64,000 nucleotides of DNA from Populus alba (Eukaryota; Streptophyta; Magnoliopsida; Malpighiales; Salicaceae): positions 13,398,169 through 13,462,168 of the forward strand of contig NC_133288.1 of the NCBI RefSeq assembly GCF_005239225.2, read 5' to 3'. A program made the translations under genes and the position numbers. This document shows, piece by piece, positions 1 through 11,034 of the stretch. Position 1 is the stretch's first letter. The number at the start of each line of letters is the position of its first letter. A model generated the notes under the pieces. It searched no databases and was not told where the DNA came from. It saw only the letters and a program-made list of their open reading frames with translations.

Positions 1-528
1 GTAAATAGAAGAATGAAAAATGATTTGTTTTTGTAATTTCAAATTTCAAATTTCAAAAAAAAAAAAAAAAGCACCTAACTGTGCATCAATGATTTTTATC
101 CTCTTTTTTAGGTATCTATATGTGTTTGCATTGGCACACTCAAATCATATTTTAGTTATTCATCATAAGCTTTCCTAAATATTTGTGTTCCTCTTTTATG
201 TTTATGCGTAAATTGTAGAAAGTATGATTCAGTGCTCAATCACCACCACTCCTGAGCAACTTATTAAAATTATTAAAAAAAAACTAAGAGCGCTCAGTAA
301 AATATTGTGCCATCTGAGAGGAAACACTTGGATTCACACAATGTTTTTTTGTTTTGTTTTGTTTTTTTTCTGGTTAATTTTGTTCAATGTGATCCTTCCA
401 AATTTAGTTAATTTCAAGGTTATAATTGGTGATTTGTCTTGGCTAACTTCTAACTTCTTGAGGGCTTATCACACATTAAATTCAATATTCTTGATTAAAC
501 ATAAATAAGGCTTTAAGGACCAAAATTG

Positions 529-673
529 ATTTTTAGAAGATCAGAATGCAGTGGACCAAAATTTATGGAGTTTGATTATTCAGGAAACCTGAACTGTTAT
601 CTGGAAATACAATCTGAGAGGAAAAGTTGCAATAGCCTTTGCATGACCACTGCATTCTGATCTTCTAAAAATC
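529..673. repeat. 27-bp perfect inverted repeat (hairpin or MITE-like)
   Basis: Arms 529-555 and 647-673 are perfect reverse complements (core AGAAGATCAGAATGCAGTGG) around a loop of about 91 bp. A further copy of the right arm with one mismatch occurs at 797-823. The size and fold suggest a small foldback element or MITE remnant in the intron. I could not identify a target duplication. Confidence 0.7.
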
Positions 674-822
674 TACTTTTGGTGATTTGAGGGGAAACCT
701 GAACTGTTGCTTTTATGGAGTTCGACTTTTCAGGAAACCTGAACTGTCATCTGGAAATACAATCTAAGATGCAAAGTTGCAATAGCCTTTGCAGGACCAC
801 TGCATTCTGACCTTCTAAAAAT
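563..822 (+). repeat. Diverged tandem duplication, period about 150 bp
   Basis: Segments 563-672 and 713-822 match over about 110 bp, including CAGGAAACCTGAACTGT and GTTGCAATAGCCTTTGCA, with scattered substitutions. The second copy extends the foldback structure at 529-673. Confidence 0.75.
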
Positions 823-1348
823 CTATATTTGGAGGTTCTCTTTTGTGATACTTGATAATAGCATGCGCAAATGCAGTTATCATTTCGGTAACCAGCAGGT
901 CCTGGAAATTCCTAAACCATTGATGTAGACTAGCACCTAAAAAGTTGTGTACACTTGGTACACAGTTTAAGATGAAACAATTATTCATCCCTCATGTAAA
1001 TGGTTGATTAAGGTTGGGTCTATAAGTGTTATTCTGTGCATTGCCAGTATGCCAGGAAGATGACCAGCACACATTGATTGTAGCTTTTTGGCCATCTTCA
1101 TCTGCTTGCCTTTTTAAATTCAACAGCACAATCAATTTTTTTGGATGATAGATTATCTAGACAATGCTGAACAAAGTGCTTTCATCAATTAATTGTTTCT
1201 TTCTTTCTTCCTTTTTTCCTTGGTAATTCGCTTGCCTGATTAACAACTTAAAAAGAAAAAGGTTTCCTGCTTCTTATCTGATTAACTATGGTGGTAAAGA
1301 ATTCATAATTTTATAGACTGTCTGCTGCTGTTGATGCCTACATGTTAA

Positions 1349-1351
<3 letters not shown>

Positions 1352-1395
<44 letters not shown>
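1352..1395 (+). repeat. (CT)22 microsatellite
   Basis: An uninterrupted CT dinucleotide run of about 44 bp lies 37 bp upstream of the exon at 1432. It could contribute to the intron's pyrimidine-rich 3' end. Confidence 0.95.
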
Positions 1396-1398
<3 letters not shown>

Positions 1399-1431
1399 CA
1401 TTTTCTTACTGTATATGTATGACTACATCAG

Positions 1432-3710
1432 GATGCAACGAAATAAGGGTCAATTTACTTCTGCCAAGAAGTCTGAGGGAGGATATGGCTGGGATGGTGT
1501 TCAGGATTCAGGACTAGATGATAGCCAACAAGAAACCTCGTAAGTTGCTATATCCTTAATTAGTCAAATATATACTGGAATGACTTTTATTGCTTACTTG
1601 GTTGAGTAATCGTATCTTGTGTCCTCATCTAGGTGTACGCATTGTGGCACTAATTCAAAATCCACCCCAATGATGCGGCGTGGTCCATCTGGTCCAAGGT
1701 CACTTTGCAATGCCTGTGGGCTTTTTTGGGCAAACAGGGTATCTATTCTATTGAACTTTATAAAATGTGGACATACGCATGCTTTCATAACTCGTCCCTT
1801 TTTATATTGTTATTGCTTTCGTGTAAAGTGTGTTTGTATATTCTCAGTGCAGAGATAAGGGCCAGGCATTTACTATTGTTATGTTTGTCATTTATTATCA
1901 AGTCAGTAAAATAGCTTTCAGTTCTGTACATACTGTGTGAAAACTTGCATGTGATTTTTTGATGGATATTGTGTTTGCTTGTTCCTCCCCTCCCTTTCAA
2001 ATATAGCTTGTCACTGTTGATTATGGTTGGAAGTTTAGGTATATGTTGACACATTGCCATTGATATAAGTGTCAAAACTTTTATTTTTGTGCACATCCTC
2101 TTAATTGCATATGATGCAGAATTACAGGAAGGTGTTCAGTTTGATAAATGATGGATTGATAACAATGTCAAGATAATACTTTCATTGTGTAAATCGTGTG
2201 TCAAAAAGGAATAGACTTAGAAATGCAAATGGAATGAGTGGAGGAAAGAAAATTTAGAAAGAAAAAAAGAAGATTTAATAACCCAGGAGGAAAAAATCTA
2301 GATGTTATAATTCATGAAGTAATATTGGACTATGTAGTAGGTGGAATTAGGGACGAAAAGAAGCCCAGTGGCTGCAAGCTTGCTGTTCAAGACTCTGAGC
2401 ATGGCAGTGTCGGGCAAATAAAATTTTATGAGCTCAAACTCATTTGAGCTTCCAAAAGCAATGAGATTGTCTGGTGTGACTACCTGGCAAGCTCATGAAT
2501 CAAGATACAGTGAAGCAAACAAGCCCTCTGATATGAGGCTTTAAAATAAGCTTGTGTTAAAGCCCATGCCATGCTTTAATGTATCTGTAAGGTGGAGGGT
2601 GGGAACACTTACAATTGGCTCTTGAATTTGGATTATGTCTAGATCTTCTAGGGTCATCAGCTGGTTTCTGTCAATTCATGGAGGTGGTCATTTTTATGAA
2701 TTGATGAGGGTTTTATTTTTTTGGTGGGATTTATGCTTAAAAAGAATTTGGTCTACTGAGATTGTTTTTTGGCTTCTCAAGAACTTTGAATTCTAGCCAT
2801 TGCAATGAAGCATAGTACCAGATAATGGAGATGGTGTAGGTATAGCTTATTGAAGAAGGATAAGGGCATCCTGTTGGGTGATTGGGAAAGTGTGTGGAAT
2901 ATATGAAGCTGGGTTAGTGAGACAAGAAGTATGATCTATGATAGCATGTAAGAGTAAGAGGGGGTCTAGGGCTAGATTAATATCTAGAAATAAGATTCAC
3001 TGTACTCGCAACAAGGTTTGTCAATTTGGAGTTTGGATACACATTTTGTTATGATGATGAGGATAGAGTGTGGACTATGGAAGTGCATCACTTGTGTGGA
3101 TATGCATTATTTTGGAATTAGACTCAATTAGATTCCTGATTCAATGGTATTTGGCATTTATGCTTCACTGTTTTAAACCATCTGATTTTAACCATTGCTT
3201 TTTGTGTGGAAGTCTGTTCTTGTTTGCTGCACTTTAACTTTTATCTGCATGCTACAATTCACTGGAAATTAGTCTCCGCTGTAATGCTTTCTCAAATAAT
3301 GTTCACCTCACCAAAGTGCAATCCTTAACTTCATTTCATGCATCCAATTGACTGATGCATCCGTTAGTTGTTGACCTTGAATAAACAGAACATTATGCAA
3401 CCCGCCATATTTAAACAACAGACATTGAATTCTGTATTTGACTTATAAAACTCTGCAGGGAACTTTGAGAGACCTCTCCAAGAAAACAGATCATTCTGCG
3501 ACTCTGATTGAGCAGGTATACTCCGTATCTGCATAAAGTTGTATAAGTATCTTCATGCAATGTAAATGCGGTACTTGTCCTCTTCCTTTTCAATTTATTT
3601 AGGGTGAAGCTGAAGCCAATGATTCGGACTCTGGAACTGCCATTGATACAGACAACAATCATGTTACTTACGCAAATGGTGGTGATACAGCCTTAATAAC
3701 AGAGCATTGA
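1432..3710 (+). CDS. TIFY/ZML-type GATA zinc-finger transcription factor, 3' part (four exons)
   Basis: Four exons join in frame: 1432-1539, 1633-1738, 3459-3515 and 3603-3710 (TGA). Each is bounded by AG/GT sites and the phases agree (TC+G across the first intron, phase 0 afterwards). The first exon starts [13 protein letters not shown], the usual end of a CCT domain. The second encodes the finger CTHC...CNAC with 20 residues between cysteine pairs (CX2CX20CX2C) and [20 protein letters not shown], typical of the CCT/TIFY-GATA class (ZML1/ZML2, GATA24/25/28). The third encodes GTLRDLSKK. Such proteins are nuclear and bind GATA motifs. The TIFY and CCT exons lie upstream of the window. WANR replaces the commoner WANK. 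The exact paralogue cannot be assigned. Confidence 0.9.
1739..3458 (+). other. Long third-position intron of the GATA gene
   Basis: About 1.72 kb between the finger exon (donor GGTATC at 1739) and the GTLRDLSKK exon (acceptor CTCTGCAG ending 3458). Frames such as 2238-2447 are not flanked by convincing splice sites, and I see no repeat or transposon inside. Confidence 0.75.
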
Positions 3711-4661
3711 CTGTGTTTCTGAGTTGCATTTGAAGAATGGCTATAGCAGTCGGCATCAATTAAAGTTGAAGGTTTTCTAGTAATTAATTCCAGCTTGTCC
3801 AGTGGAATGTACAGATGTTATAGTGCCATCATCAATACATGAAGTTATATCGTCCTTACCTTTGTAGTGCATGAGATTTACCTCTATAGGATTCTACTCT
3901 GGATGTATCACATAGAAGTTTCGATGATCTAGCTTGGTGGTTATATATAGTACCAAATGCTTTAATCAATATGCAAATAACTTCACGGGATCATATGTGG
4001 GGCTTTTCCCTTTTCTGGAAATGAAGAAGACCCTCGGGGAAAGAATGAACGAAGGTTTTCATCAATATCCGAGCCCATTCGTATGTCCTCGGAAGAAGTT
4101 GTCACCTTAAAAAACAATGTCAGCTTCCACTTTACATGCCATTTCTAAGGTTATGGTTGGTATGAATTTTTAATTTTTGTATTCTAGTTTTTTTATTTTA
4201 TTTTTACTATTAAAATACGTGAATTTTTTTTTATTTTTTTTTAAGTTCAAGCTTTTAATTATTTATTTGAGAATATTTCAATTGATTTATGCCCCTTACC
4301 TTTACTTTCTTTGTTAATCTAAAATCTATTTATTTTTATTTTTTAATTTATTCAATTAAGATTAAAATTAGTATTCCTTAAAAAATAGATTTTAGATTCA
4401 TTCAATTTCTTTAAGTTGAAAAATTAACAATAGAAGTATAAATCTAGAATATGGTTTATTGTGGTACTCCATCACTATTTAACAGTTTTTTTTTTTTTTA
4501 ATTCCCATATAAAGTCAGAAAGTGGAAACATCAAATATTAATTAAAAAAAATAAATTATGCGAAGGTAATTTAATTACCTTCAGACTGTTCATGCATGCG
4601 TGAAATCACTTCATGCGTGCTTTCTTTGATTTTTGCCCAGCCGGGTCATTGGCTTGAAATC
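3711..4661 (+). other. GATA gene 3' UTR and AT-rich flank up to transposon
   Basis: Noncoding. The first few hundred bases are presumably 3' UTR; no unambiguous AATAAA signal stands out. From about 4150 it is AT-rich with poly-T runs. A perfect 21-bp palindrome (GAAGGTAATTTAATTACCTTC) lies at 4562-4582. The flank ends abruptly at about 4661, where sequence homologous to the middle of Athila gag begins. Confidence 0.6.
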
Positions 4662-5790
4662 TAGAGATAGATAAATGGTTGAATTGATCTGCAATGAAAT
4701 TTTTGAAGATAAAGACTTTAATGAAGCAATAAAGTATCTAGAGTCTCTAGCCGAAAATATTTAAAATTAGGACACCACAAGTACTTATGAGACACCAAGT
4801 AAAACTCAACCTCGTACATCTAGTGGAGGAATGCATAACCTTAGGGAATATCATGATTTCCAAGCCAAGTTTGCATTTTTAGCTAGAAAAGTTGAAGCAC
4901 TTGAATTGAAAAAGAGTAGTCAATTAAAATCTGTTCAAGACATTGTGTGTCAAATTTATGAAACCAAGGAACACTCAACAAATGATTGTCCAACTTTGCC
5001 TTCTTTTAGGGAATGCCTCCATGAACAAGCTCATGCTTTAAACAGTTTCCAAAGGCCCAATCATAACCCATACTCACAAACGTATAATCCTGGTTAGAGA
5101 AATTACCCAAATTTCAGTTGGAAGAGTGATAGCAACAATGCACAAACTTCATAGCCACTGTTTTAAACACACCATGATTTCCAAAATTCTTATGGACATG
5201 CACCTTCTTATGCTCCCCCTCCTAAAAGAAATCTTAAAGAAACATTGCATGCATTCATTGAAAATCAGGAGACAATCAACACTCAACTTGCTCAAAGCAT
5301 GACATATTTTAAAGATACTTCTGTAAAATTAACATTTTCTCTTAGTTTTCAAGAGAAATGTAAGTTTCTATCTCAACCACAGCAACATCCAAAGGGGCAA
5401 TACAATGCAAATGCAAGTAGTTCTGGAAGCCAACACAAGGATCAAGTCAAATCAGTCATCACTCTTCGTAGTGGTAAGGTTATTGAAAAACCCACTCTTG
5501 AACCTTATGAGAAAGATGAAGAGTCTATCTCTGAGGGTAAGGAAGATGTTGAACCTGAACATTGCAAAGAAAAGGTTGATTCCCCGCCAGCACTCCTATT
5601 TTCTCATGCCATAACCAAACAAAGGAAAGTCAATCACAACTCTGCAATCTTTGAAACTTTCAAACAGGTATGGATCAATATTCCTTTGTTGGATGCTATT
5701 AAACAAGTTCCTTCTTATGCTAAATTTTTGAAAGATTTGTACACCGTGAAGAGAAAACTGAATGTGAAAAAAGAAAGCCTTTTTAGCTGA
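4662..5790 (+). pseudogene. gag C-terminal part, copy A
   Basis: Homologous to the end of gag in copies B, C and E, from the RDRQMVEL region through the zinc knuckle to the linker before protease. The knuckle reads CQIYETKEHSTNDC, so the second Cys of CX2CX4HX4C is Tyr. In-frame stops appear at 5096 (TGG to TAG) and near 5152 and 5161. Longest open pieces are 4831-5097 and 5245-5790. Not functional. Confidence 0.85.
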
Positions 5791-6298
5791 ACAAGTAAGT
5801 GTCATTCTTCAAAACAATAATGCTTTGAAATATAAAGACCCTGGTTGTCCTACGATTTCTTGCTTTATTGGAGAACAGAAAATTGAAAGAGCCTTACTTG
5901 ATCTTGGAGCTAGTGTGAATTTACTTCCATATTCAGTCTTTCAAAGTCTCAATCTAGGTGAGTTAAAACCAACCTCTATAACTCTTTTACTTGCTGATAG
6001 ATCTGTAAAAGTGCCTAGAGGAATAGTTGAGGATGTGTTAGTACAAGTTGATAAATTCATTTATCTTGTAGATTTTGTTGTCTTGGATACACAACCTGTT
6101 GAAGCATGTAATTCAATTCTTGTCATTTTAGGACGTCCATTTCTTGCCACTTTTAATGCATTGATTAGTCGCAGGAATGGACTGATGAAGCTATCATTTG
6201 AAAACATGACATTAGAGATGAATATGTTCAACATTTACAAGCAGCCTGGAGATGATAATGATTTACAGGAAATGGACTTTATTGAAAAATTAGTTTAA
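5791..6298 (+). pseudogene. Aspartic protease region, copy A
   Basis: A frameshift near 5785 separates it from gag. The open stretch 5825-6298 contains LLDLGASVNLLP, the Athila version of the retropepsin active site (DLGAS where DTGAS is commoner), and the downstream ILGRPFLAT flap/C-terminal motif. A TAA at 6296-6298 replaces a codon that is open in copies B, C and E. The region is useful because B and E have lost the active site. Confidence 0.85.
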
Positions 6299-7760
6299 GA
6301 TTAATTTCAAACCACTTCTAGTGAAATTGAGATTGATGAATTTGATGATTTGCAAATGGTCTATTTTAAGGAAGAATCAAAGACATGTAATTGGAGACCA
6401 CAAATTGAAGAATTGCCATCACAATCAATTGAGTCCATAACTTCAAGTGTTCAACCACCAAAACCTGATTTAAAGTCGTTACCATTTAATCTCAAATACT
6501 CATTTTTGGGAGAAAATGAAACTTTTCCGGTAATAATCTCTTCCAAACTTAATGCACATCAAGAAGGTAAGTTATTACAGACTCTGAAAATGCACAAAAA
6601 TGTATTAGGATGGAGCATAGCTGACATATAAGGAATTAGCCCTTTGATTTGTGCACGTAGGATTTATTTGGAGGAAAATGCTAAACCCTCGAGAGAAATG
6701 CAATGAAGGCTTAATCCTAATATGAAAGAAGTAGAGAAAAATGAAGTTATTAAGCTTCTAGATAATGGAATCATTTATCCTATTTCTGACAGCAAATGGG
6801 TAAGTCCTACCCAAGTTGTACCCAAAAAGTCCGGAGTCACTGTGATAACAAATGAGAAAAATAAGTTAATTCCAACTAGGACTATTATTGGTTAGCGCAT
6901 GTGCATTGACTATAAAAAACTTAATTCAATGACTAGAAAAGATAATTTCCCTTTACCTTTCATGGATCAAATCCTAGAAAGAGTTGCAGGTCATGAATTT
7001 TATTGTTTCCTAGATAGCTATTCAGGTTACAATCAAATTGAAATTGCATTGGAAGATCAAGAGAAGACTACTTTCACATGTCCATTTGGTACTTTTGCAT
7101 ATCGAAGGATGCCTTTTGGATTATGTAGTGCACCAGCCACGTTTCAAAGATGCATGCTTAGCATATTCAGTGATATGATTGAATGTTATGTAGTGCACCA
7201 GCCACGTTTCAAAGATGCATGCTTAGCATATTAAGTGATATGGTTGAATGTTTTCTTGAGATTTTTATGGATGATTTTTTTGTTTTTGGTGATTTATTTG
7301 ATGATTGTTTGACTAACTTAGAAAAGGTTTTGAGCAGGTGTGAAGAGAAAAATCTTGTACTGAATTGGGAAAAATGTCACTTTAGGGTAATAAATGACAT
7401 TGTACTTGGTCACATTGTTTCATAAAAAAGAATTGAGGTTGACAAATCTAAAATCGAGTTAATTGACAACTTACCAACACCAAAATCTATTAAAGATGTT
7501 AGATCATTCTTAGAACATGCTAGTTTTTACAGAAGGTTCATCAAAGATTTTAGTGTAATATCTAAGCCCTTGAGTAACCTTCTAACAAAGGATAATATTT
7601 TTGAATGGACTGAACATTGTGAAGAAGCCTTTGTTAAACTTAAGAACTTGCTTATTTTTGCACCTATCATTTAACCTTCTGATTGGTTATTACCTTTTGA
7701 AATAATGTGTGACGCTAGTGATTATGTTGTGGGTGTTGTCTTGGGATAAAGAAAAGATAA
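6299..7760 (+). pseudogene. Reverse transcriptase and start of RNase H, copy A
   Basis: RT motifs visible: a [12 protein letters not shown]-terminal block, FYCFLDSYSGYNQI (first catalytic Asp), [14 protein letters not shown], and FMDDFFVFG (the YMDD-type box) near 7265. Stops occur at 6629, 6703, 6893, 7425, near 7674 and 7748. A 65-bp tandem duplication (7121-7250) inside RT shifts the frame. Not functional. Confidence 0.85.
7121..7250 (+). repeat. 65-bp tandem duplication inside RT of copy A
   Basis: 7121-7185 and 7186-7250 are near-identical (both contain GCACCAGCCACGTTTCAAAG). Other copies have a single unit. As 65 is not a multiple of three, it breaks the RT frame. Confidence 0.9.
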
Positions 7761-7770
7761 GAAACCCTAT

Positions 7771-9391
7771 GTGATTTACTATGCAAGTAAAAATTTAAAT
7801 AATGCTCAAATGAATTACACCACCACTGAAAAAGAATTACTTTCAGTAGTATTTGCATGTGATAAATTTAGGTTTTATCTTGTTGGCTCACCTGTTGTTG
7901 TTTTTAGTGATCATGCAACATTGAAATATCTTCTTTCTAAGAAAGATTCTAAGGCTAGATTGGTGCGGTGGATTTTGTTACTTCAAGAATTTGATATCAC
8001 AATCAAAGACAAGAAAGGCACCGAAAATGTTGTCGCAGATCATTTGTCAAGATTGACAACATATTCAAAATTTGACATTACACCAATCGATGACTACTTT
8101 CCTGATGAATCTTTATTTTCTATTTCTACGATGCCTTGGTTTGCTAATATTATTAATTTTCTTGTCTCAGGACAATTGCCAGCTCATTTGAGTACCCAGG
8201 ACAAAAGAAAGTTCTTGAACGAAGTGAAGAGCTTTTATTGGGATGACCCATATTTATTTAAATATTGTCCTGATCAAATATTTCAAAGACGCATTCCTGA
8301 CAATGAGGTAAGCAGTGTCATTAGATTTTGTCATTCTGAGGTATGTGGTCATTTCTCGTCAAAAAAGACAACTGCAAAAATCTTACGAAGTGGATTTTAC
8401 TGGCCCACCATGTTCAAGGACTCACATGCATTCTGCAAGACTTGTGAAAATTGTCAAAAGTTGGGATCTATTTCAAAACGTCACATGATGCCTTTAATGC
8501 CTTGTCATTGAGATCTTTGACTGTTGGGGTATAGATTTCATGGGTCCATTTCCTCCATCTTTTGGTTTCGTGTACATATTAGTCACGGTAGATTATGTTT
8601 CAAAATGGATAGAGGCAATTCCAAGTCGAAAAAATGATCACAAAATAGTGATAAAGTTTTTAAACGACAATATTTTGAGTCAATTTGGAATCCCTCGAGC
8701 CATGATAAGTGATGGTGGAACACATTTCTGCAACAATCCATTTGATTCTTTAATGAAGAAATATGGAATCACAGACAAAGTTGCCACCCCTTATCACCCT
8801 CAGACAAGTGGACAAGTAGACCTTGCTAATAGGGAGATCAAACAGATCTTGGAGAAAATAGTGAACCCTAATAGGAAAGACTGGTCTTTAAGACTTAATG
8901 ATACACTTTGGGCTTATCAAACTGCTTATAAAACACCATTAGGTATGTCACCTTATAGACTAGTCTATGAAAAACCTTGTCACTTGCCTGTGGAAATTGA
9001 ACATAAAGCTTATTGGACTATTAAAGCTTTCAATTCAAACCTTGATGATGCTAGTCAGTTGCGAAAATTGCAAATAAATGAGCTTGAGGAAATAAGAAAT
9101 GATGCATATGAAAATTCAAGAATTCATAAAGCAAGAATCAAAGAGTTTCATGACAAGAAAATACTAAGAAAAACATTTAATGTTGGTAAAAAAGTCTTCT
9201 TTAATAATTATCGACTCCATTTATTTCCTAGAAAACTAAGATCAAGATGGAGCGGTCCTTTTATTGTGAAACATGTGTATCCATATGGGGCTTGTGATAT
9301 CGAGAATCCAAAGAATGACAATGCTTTCAAGGTAAATGGGCATCATTTGAAAGTTTATTTTGACAATTTTTTAGTTGAAAATGACTATTGA
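7771..9391 (+). pseudogene. RNase H and integrase, copy A (one frameshift)
   Basis: Two long open stretches, 7771-8511 and 8540-9391, encode RNase H ([23 protein letters not shown]) and integrase. Integrase has the HHCC finger (CHSEVCGH...CKTCENC) and the DDE core: [18 protein letters not shown], and E in the REIKQ segment. A short deletion near 8495 (CCTTTAATGCCTTGTC where C/E read CCTTTAAATCCTATTCTTGTC) breaks the frame between finger and core; copy B has the identical lesion. The C-terminus ([10 protein letters not shown]...ENDY) is complete, unlike B and F. Confidence 0.85.
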
Positions 9392-9474
9392 ATTAAGTAA
9401 TCCTGTATATAAAGATTGATTCTTGTTCTCACATTGTTTTGTGTTTTGTTTTGGTGTAACTTTTGTTTTGCTAG
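9332..9474 (+). other. Candidate retrotransposon intron at the integrase/cargo boundary
   Basis: In A the sequence runs CAAG/GTAAAT (donor at 9332) to TTTTGTTTTGCTAG/T (acceptor ending 9474). In B (24639/24640) and F (52958/52959) CAAG is joined directly to TTTCTCTCACCC, i.e. this 143-bp segment is absent with its ends at the splice sites, apart from one CT unit and one base. It also encodes the last 20 or so integrase residues, so splicing would end pol and produce a shorter RNA for the downstream ORFs. Intron identity is inference from the indel boundaries. Confidence 0.65.
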
Positions 9475-9630
9475 TCTCTCTCTCACCCTGGTCAAATGGC
9501 GGATAACGGTACTCCGTAACTTAAGTCGGTTCTTTCAGTTTCTCATAATAATTGATATCGGTGTATATATTTGTACAATTCTTTGCTCTTTCTCCCTTCT
9601 TTGAATCTTTTCCCCAATTCTCGTTTGAAA

Positions 9631-10095
9631 ATGAACATCACTCTTGAAAAATTGAAAAGGTATTTTCCCGCTATGCCTCCAAATACGATTATAAAAATTT
9701 ATCGTGCTAGATGTGCAAGATTGAGGTTGTTAATTCATCATAGAAATCTTGAAGATATTCGCTGGTTAATTGAAGCAAAGGTTCGATTATCAGGTGAGTC
9801 CTCTAATTCTTTCATTTCACACATGCATGGAATAGGTAAAAGCACTTTTGCAAAGAAACATCGTGCAAAACAATTGAAAGTCTGTCACAAATGTGCTAGA
9901 TGGACTTGTAATTCAACATGTTGTTCTTTAGGAATGGTATCTGTAAACCGTAAAGATAAAATACAATTCATTAAGGATGGCCTGAGGAAAGGGTCTTTAG
10001 ATAATCTTTTGTTGACCCTTGAGACTCATCCTAGTGGAGATGTGCATTGTGCAATTCATGATTTATGGCCACAATTCCATAAAGAACATGCTTGA
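9631..10095 (+). CDS. Basic four-cysteine nucleic-acid-binding-like cargo ORF, copy A
   Basis: 154 residues, start chosen at the ATG shared with copies B and F. Layout: charged N-terminal region (1-60), glycine-rich turn HGIGKSTFAKK (66-76), basic block 75-83, then C85-X2-C88-X4-C93-X3-C97, followed by a conserved acidic/basic tail. It is not gag, pol or a transmembrane env. The order Gly-rich turn, Arg/Lys block, four-Cys finger recalls the small cysteine-rich proteins of carlavirus-like plant RNA viruses, which bind nucleic acid and in some cases suppress silencing; homology is not proven. The stop (TGA) lies about 16 codons earlier than in B. The frame is otherwise open despite decay of the rest of A. 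Confidence 0.6.
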   Translation: MNITLEKLKRYFPAMPPNTIIKIYRARCARLRLLIHHRNLEDIRWLIEAKVRLSGESSNSFISHMHGIGKSTFAKKHRAKQLKVCHKCARWTCNSTCCSLGMVSVNRKDKIQFIKDGLRKGSLDNLLLTLETHPSGDVHCAIHDLWPQFHKEHA

Positions 10096-10303
10096 CTTAG
10101 TCTTAGGAATCTGACTAAAAAAGACCCTACCCATAGAGGGCGTTTAAGCTGTTTTTGGACATAAAATCAAGGAAAGATGTGAGCCACAATCACAACTACC
10201 TGTACATACATCCTTTTTTCAAAATAAATAAATAAAGAGAGAGAGTGTGAGACTACAGTTGTCTTACATATAGGTGGTATGATTGCATTTTCAATTTCTT
10301 ATC

Positions 10304-10310
10304 TATAAAT
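10304..10310 (+). promoter_or_regulatory. TATA-like box upstream of LOG ORF, copy A
   Basis: TATAAAT 71 bp before the LOG ATG (10375), followed by a CT-rich stretch. The same box and spacing occur in B and F. Confidence 0.4.
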
Positions 10311-10374
10311 TCTTCTCTTCCTTCCCTTATTTCTACTCAACCCATACATTCATCAAATATAGAAGTGTGTAGAA

Positions 10375-10452
10375 ATGGCAAGTTCCTCAAGTCATCATAT
10401 AAGAAATATTTGTGTTTTTGTGCATCCAGTCTTGGGAAAGAAAAAGAGTTTA
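10375..10452 (+). pseudogene. LOG-like ORF, 5' fragment, copy A
   Basis: Begins MASSSSHHIRNICVF, matching the start of the LOG-like frame in B and F, but is cut after about 26 codons. It is then joined to an inverted scrap of LTR end (AAAAGTGTCGAAGTAAT). Confidence 0.75.
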
Positions 10453-10603
10453 AAAGTGTCGAAGTAATTATTATTGTTGTTGTTGTTGTTATTTATAATT
10501 TATATAGTTAACCTCCCAATGGTTCAACCCCGGTCTTACCGGGTTATTTATTACTTCGACACTCCTGCACTTGGAAGAAGACATTAATCTTTTGGTCGTG
10601 TCA
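10453..10603 (+). repeat. Truncated LTR 3' end (plus strand) joined by an inverted scrap
   Basis: 10453-10470 is the reverse complement of an LTR segment. From about 10467 the sequence is the direct-orientation LTR end, finishing TTTTGGTCGTGTCA at 10603. It lacks all LTR sequence upstream, including TATA. Confidence 0.75.
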
Positions 10604-11034
10604 ATGTACAAGAAACCAAATGATGAAGGAAATAGACCCATGAAATCTATACCTTAATAGTTAAAGATCTCAATGAAAAAAATAGGATTTAAAGGTATCA
10701 TGTGACATTTTGAAATAGATCCCAACTTTTGATAATTTTCACAAGTCTTACAGAATGCATGTGAGTCCTTGAACATGTAGGCTAGTAAAATCCACCTTGT
10801 AAGATTTTTGCAGTTGTCTTTCTTGATGAGAAATGACCCTTACATACCTCATAATGAAAAAATTTAATGACACTACTTACCTCATTGTCAGGAATGCATC
10901 TTTGAAATATTTGAATAAATGAGGGTCATCCTAATAAAAGTTATTCACTTCGTTCAAGAACTTCATTTTTGTCTTGGGTACTCCAATGAGCTGGCAATTA
11001 TCCTGAAACAAGAAAATTAACAATATTAGTAAAT
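10604..11034 (-). pseudogene. Integrase fragment, minus strand
   Basis: Read on the minus strand this is the Athila integrase N-terminal region, from the segment around WFANIVN through the HHCC finger to GFLYI, with stops and small deletions. It corresponds to about 62540-62980 of copy E. It is flanked on both sides by LTR 3' ends pointing toward it (10603 plus strand, 11035 minus strand). Confidence 0.8.

Larger units (their letters stand above)
1..1431. other. Intronic sequence upstream of GATA exon, no exon seen
   Basis: I find no coding exon here. The exon at 1432 starts with a 3' splice site (ACATCAG/G), so this stretch is most simply the intron separating the upstream CCT-domain exon, which lies outside the window, from the first visible exon. 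It contains T-rich tracts, an inverted repeat (529-673), a 150-bp-period duplication (563-822) and a CT microsatellite (1352-1395). The open frame at 224-508 has no recognisable content. Confidence 0.6.
4662..10452 (+). mobile_element. Athila-clade Ty3/Gypsy element, copy A (5'-truncated, decayed)
   Basis: Order visible: C-terminal gag, protease, reverse transcriptase, RNase H, integrase, a basic Cys-finger ORF and the start of a LOG-like ORF. The 5' LTR and N-terminal gag are missing: the element begins at a position equal to about 18590 in copy B. It breaks off inside LOG at about 10452. No flanking target duplication can be recognised. Many stops lie at positions where other copies have CAA, CGA or TGG, as expected from C-to-T decay of methylated silent copies. 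It is the only copy that keeps the authentic integrase C-terminus and the 143-bp candidate intron after it. Confidence 0.9.

Noticed and set aside
2238..2447. 69-codon frame in the GATA intron as an exon
   Set aside because: No flanking splice sites in a compatible phase, and the GATA exons join correctly without it.
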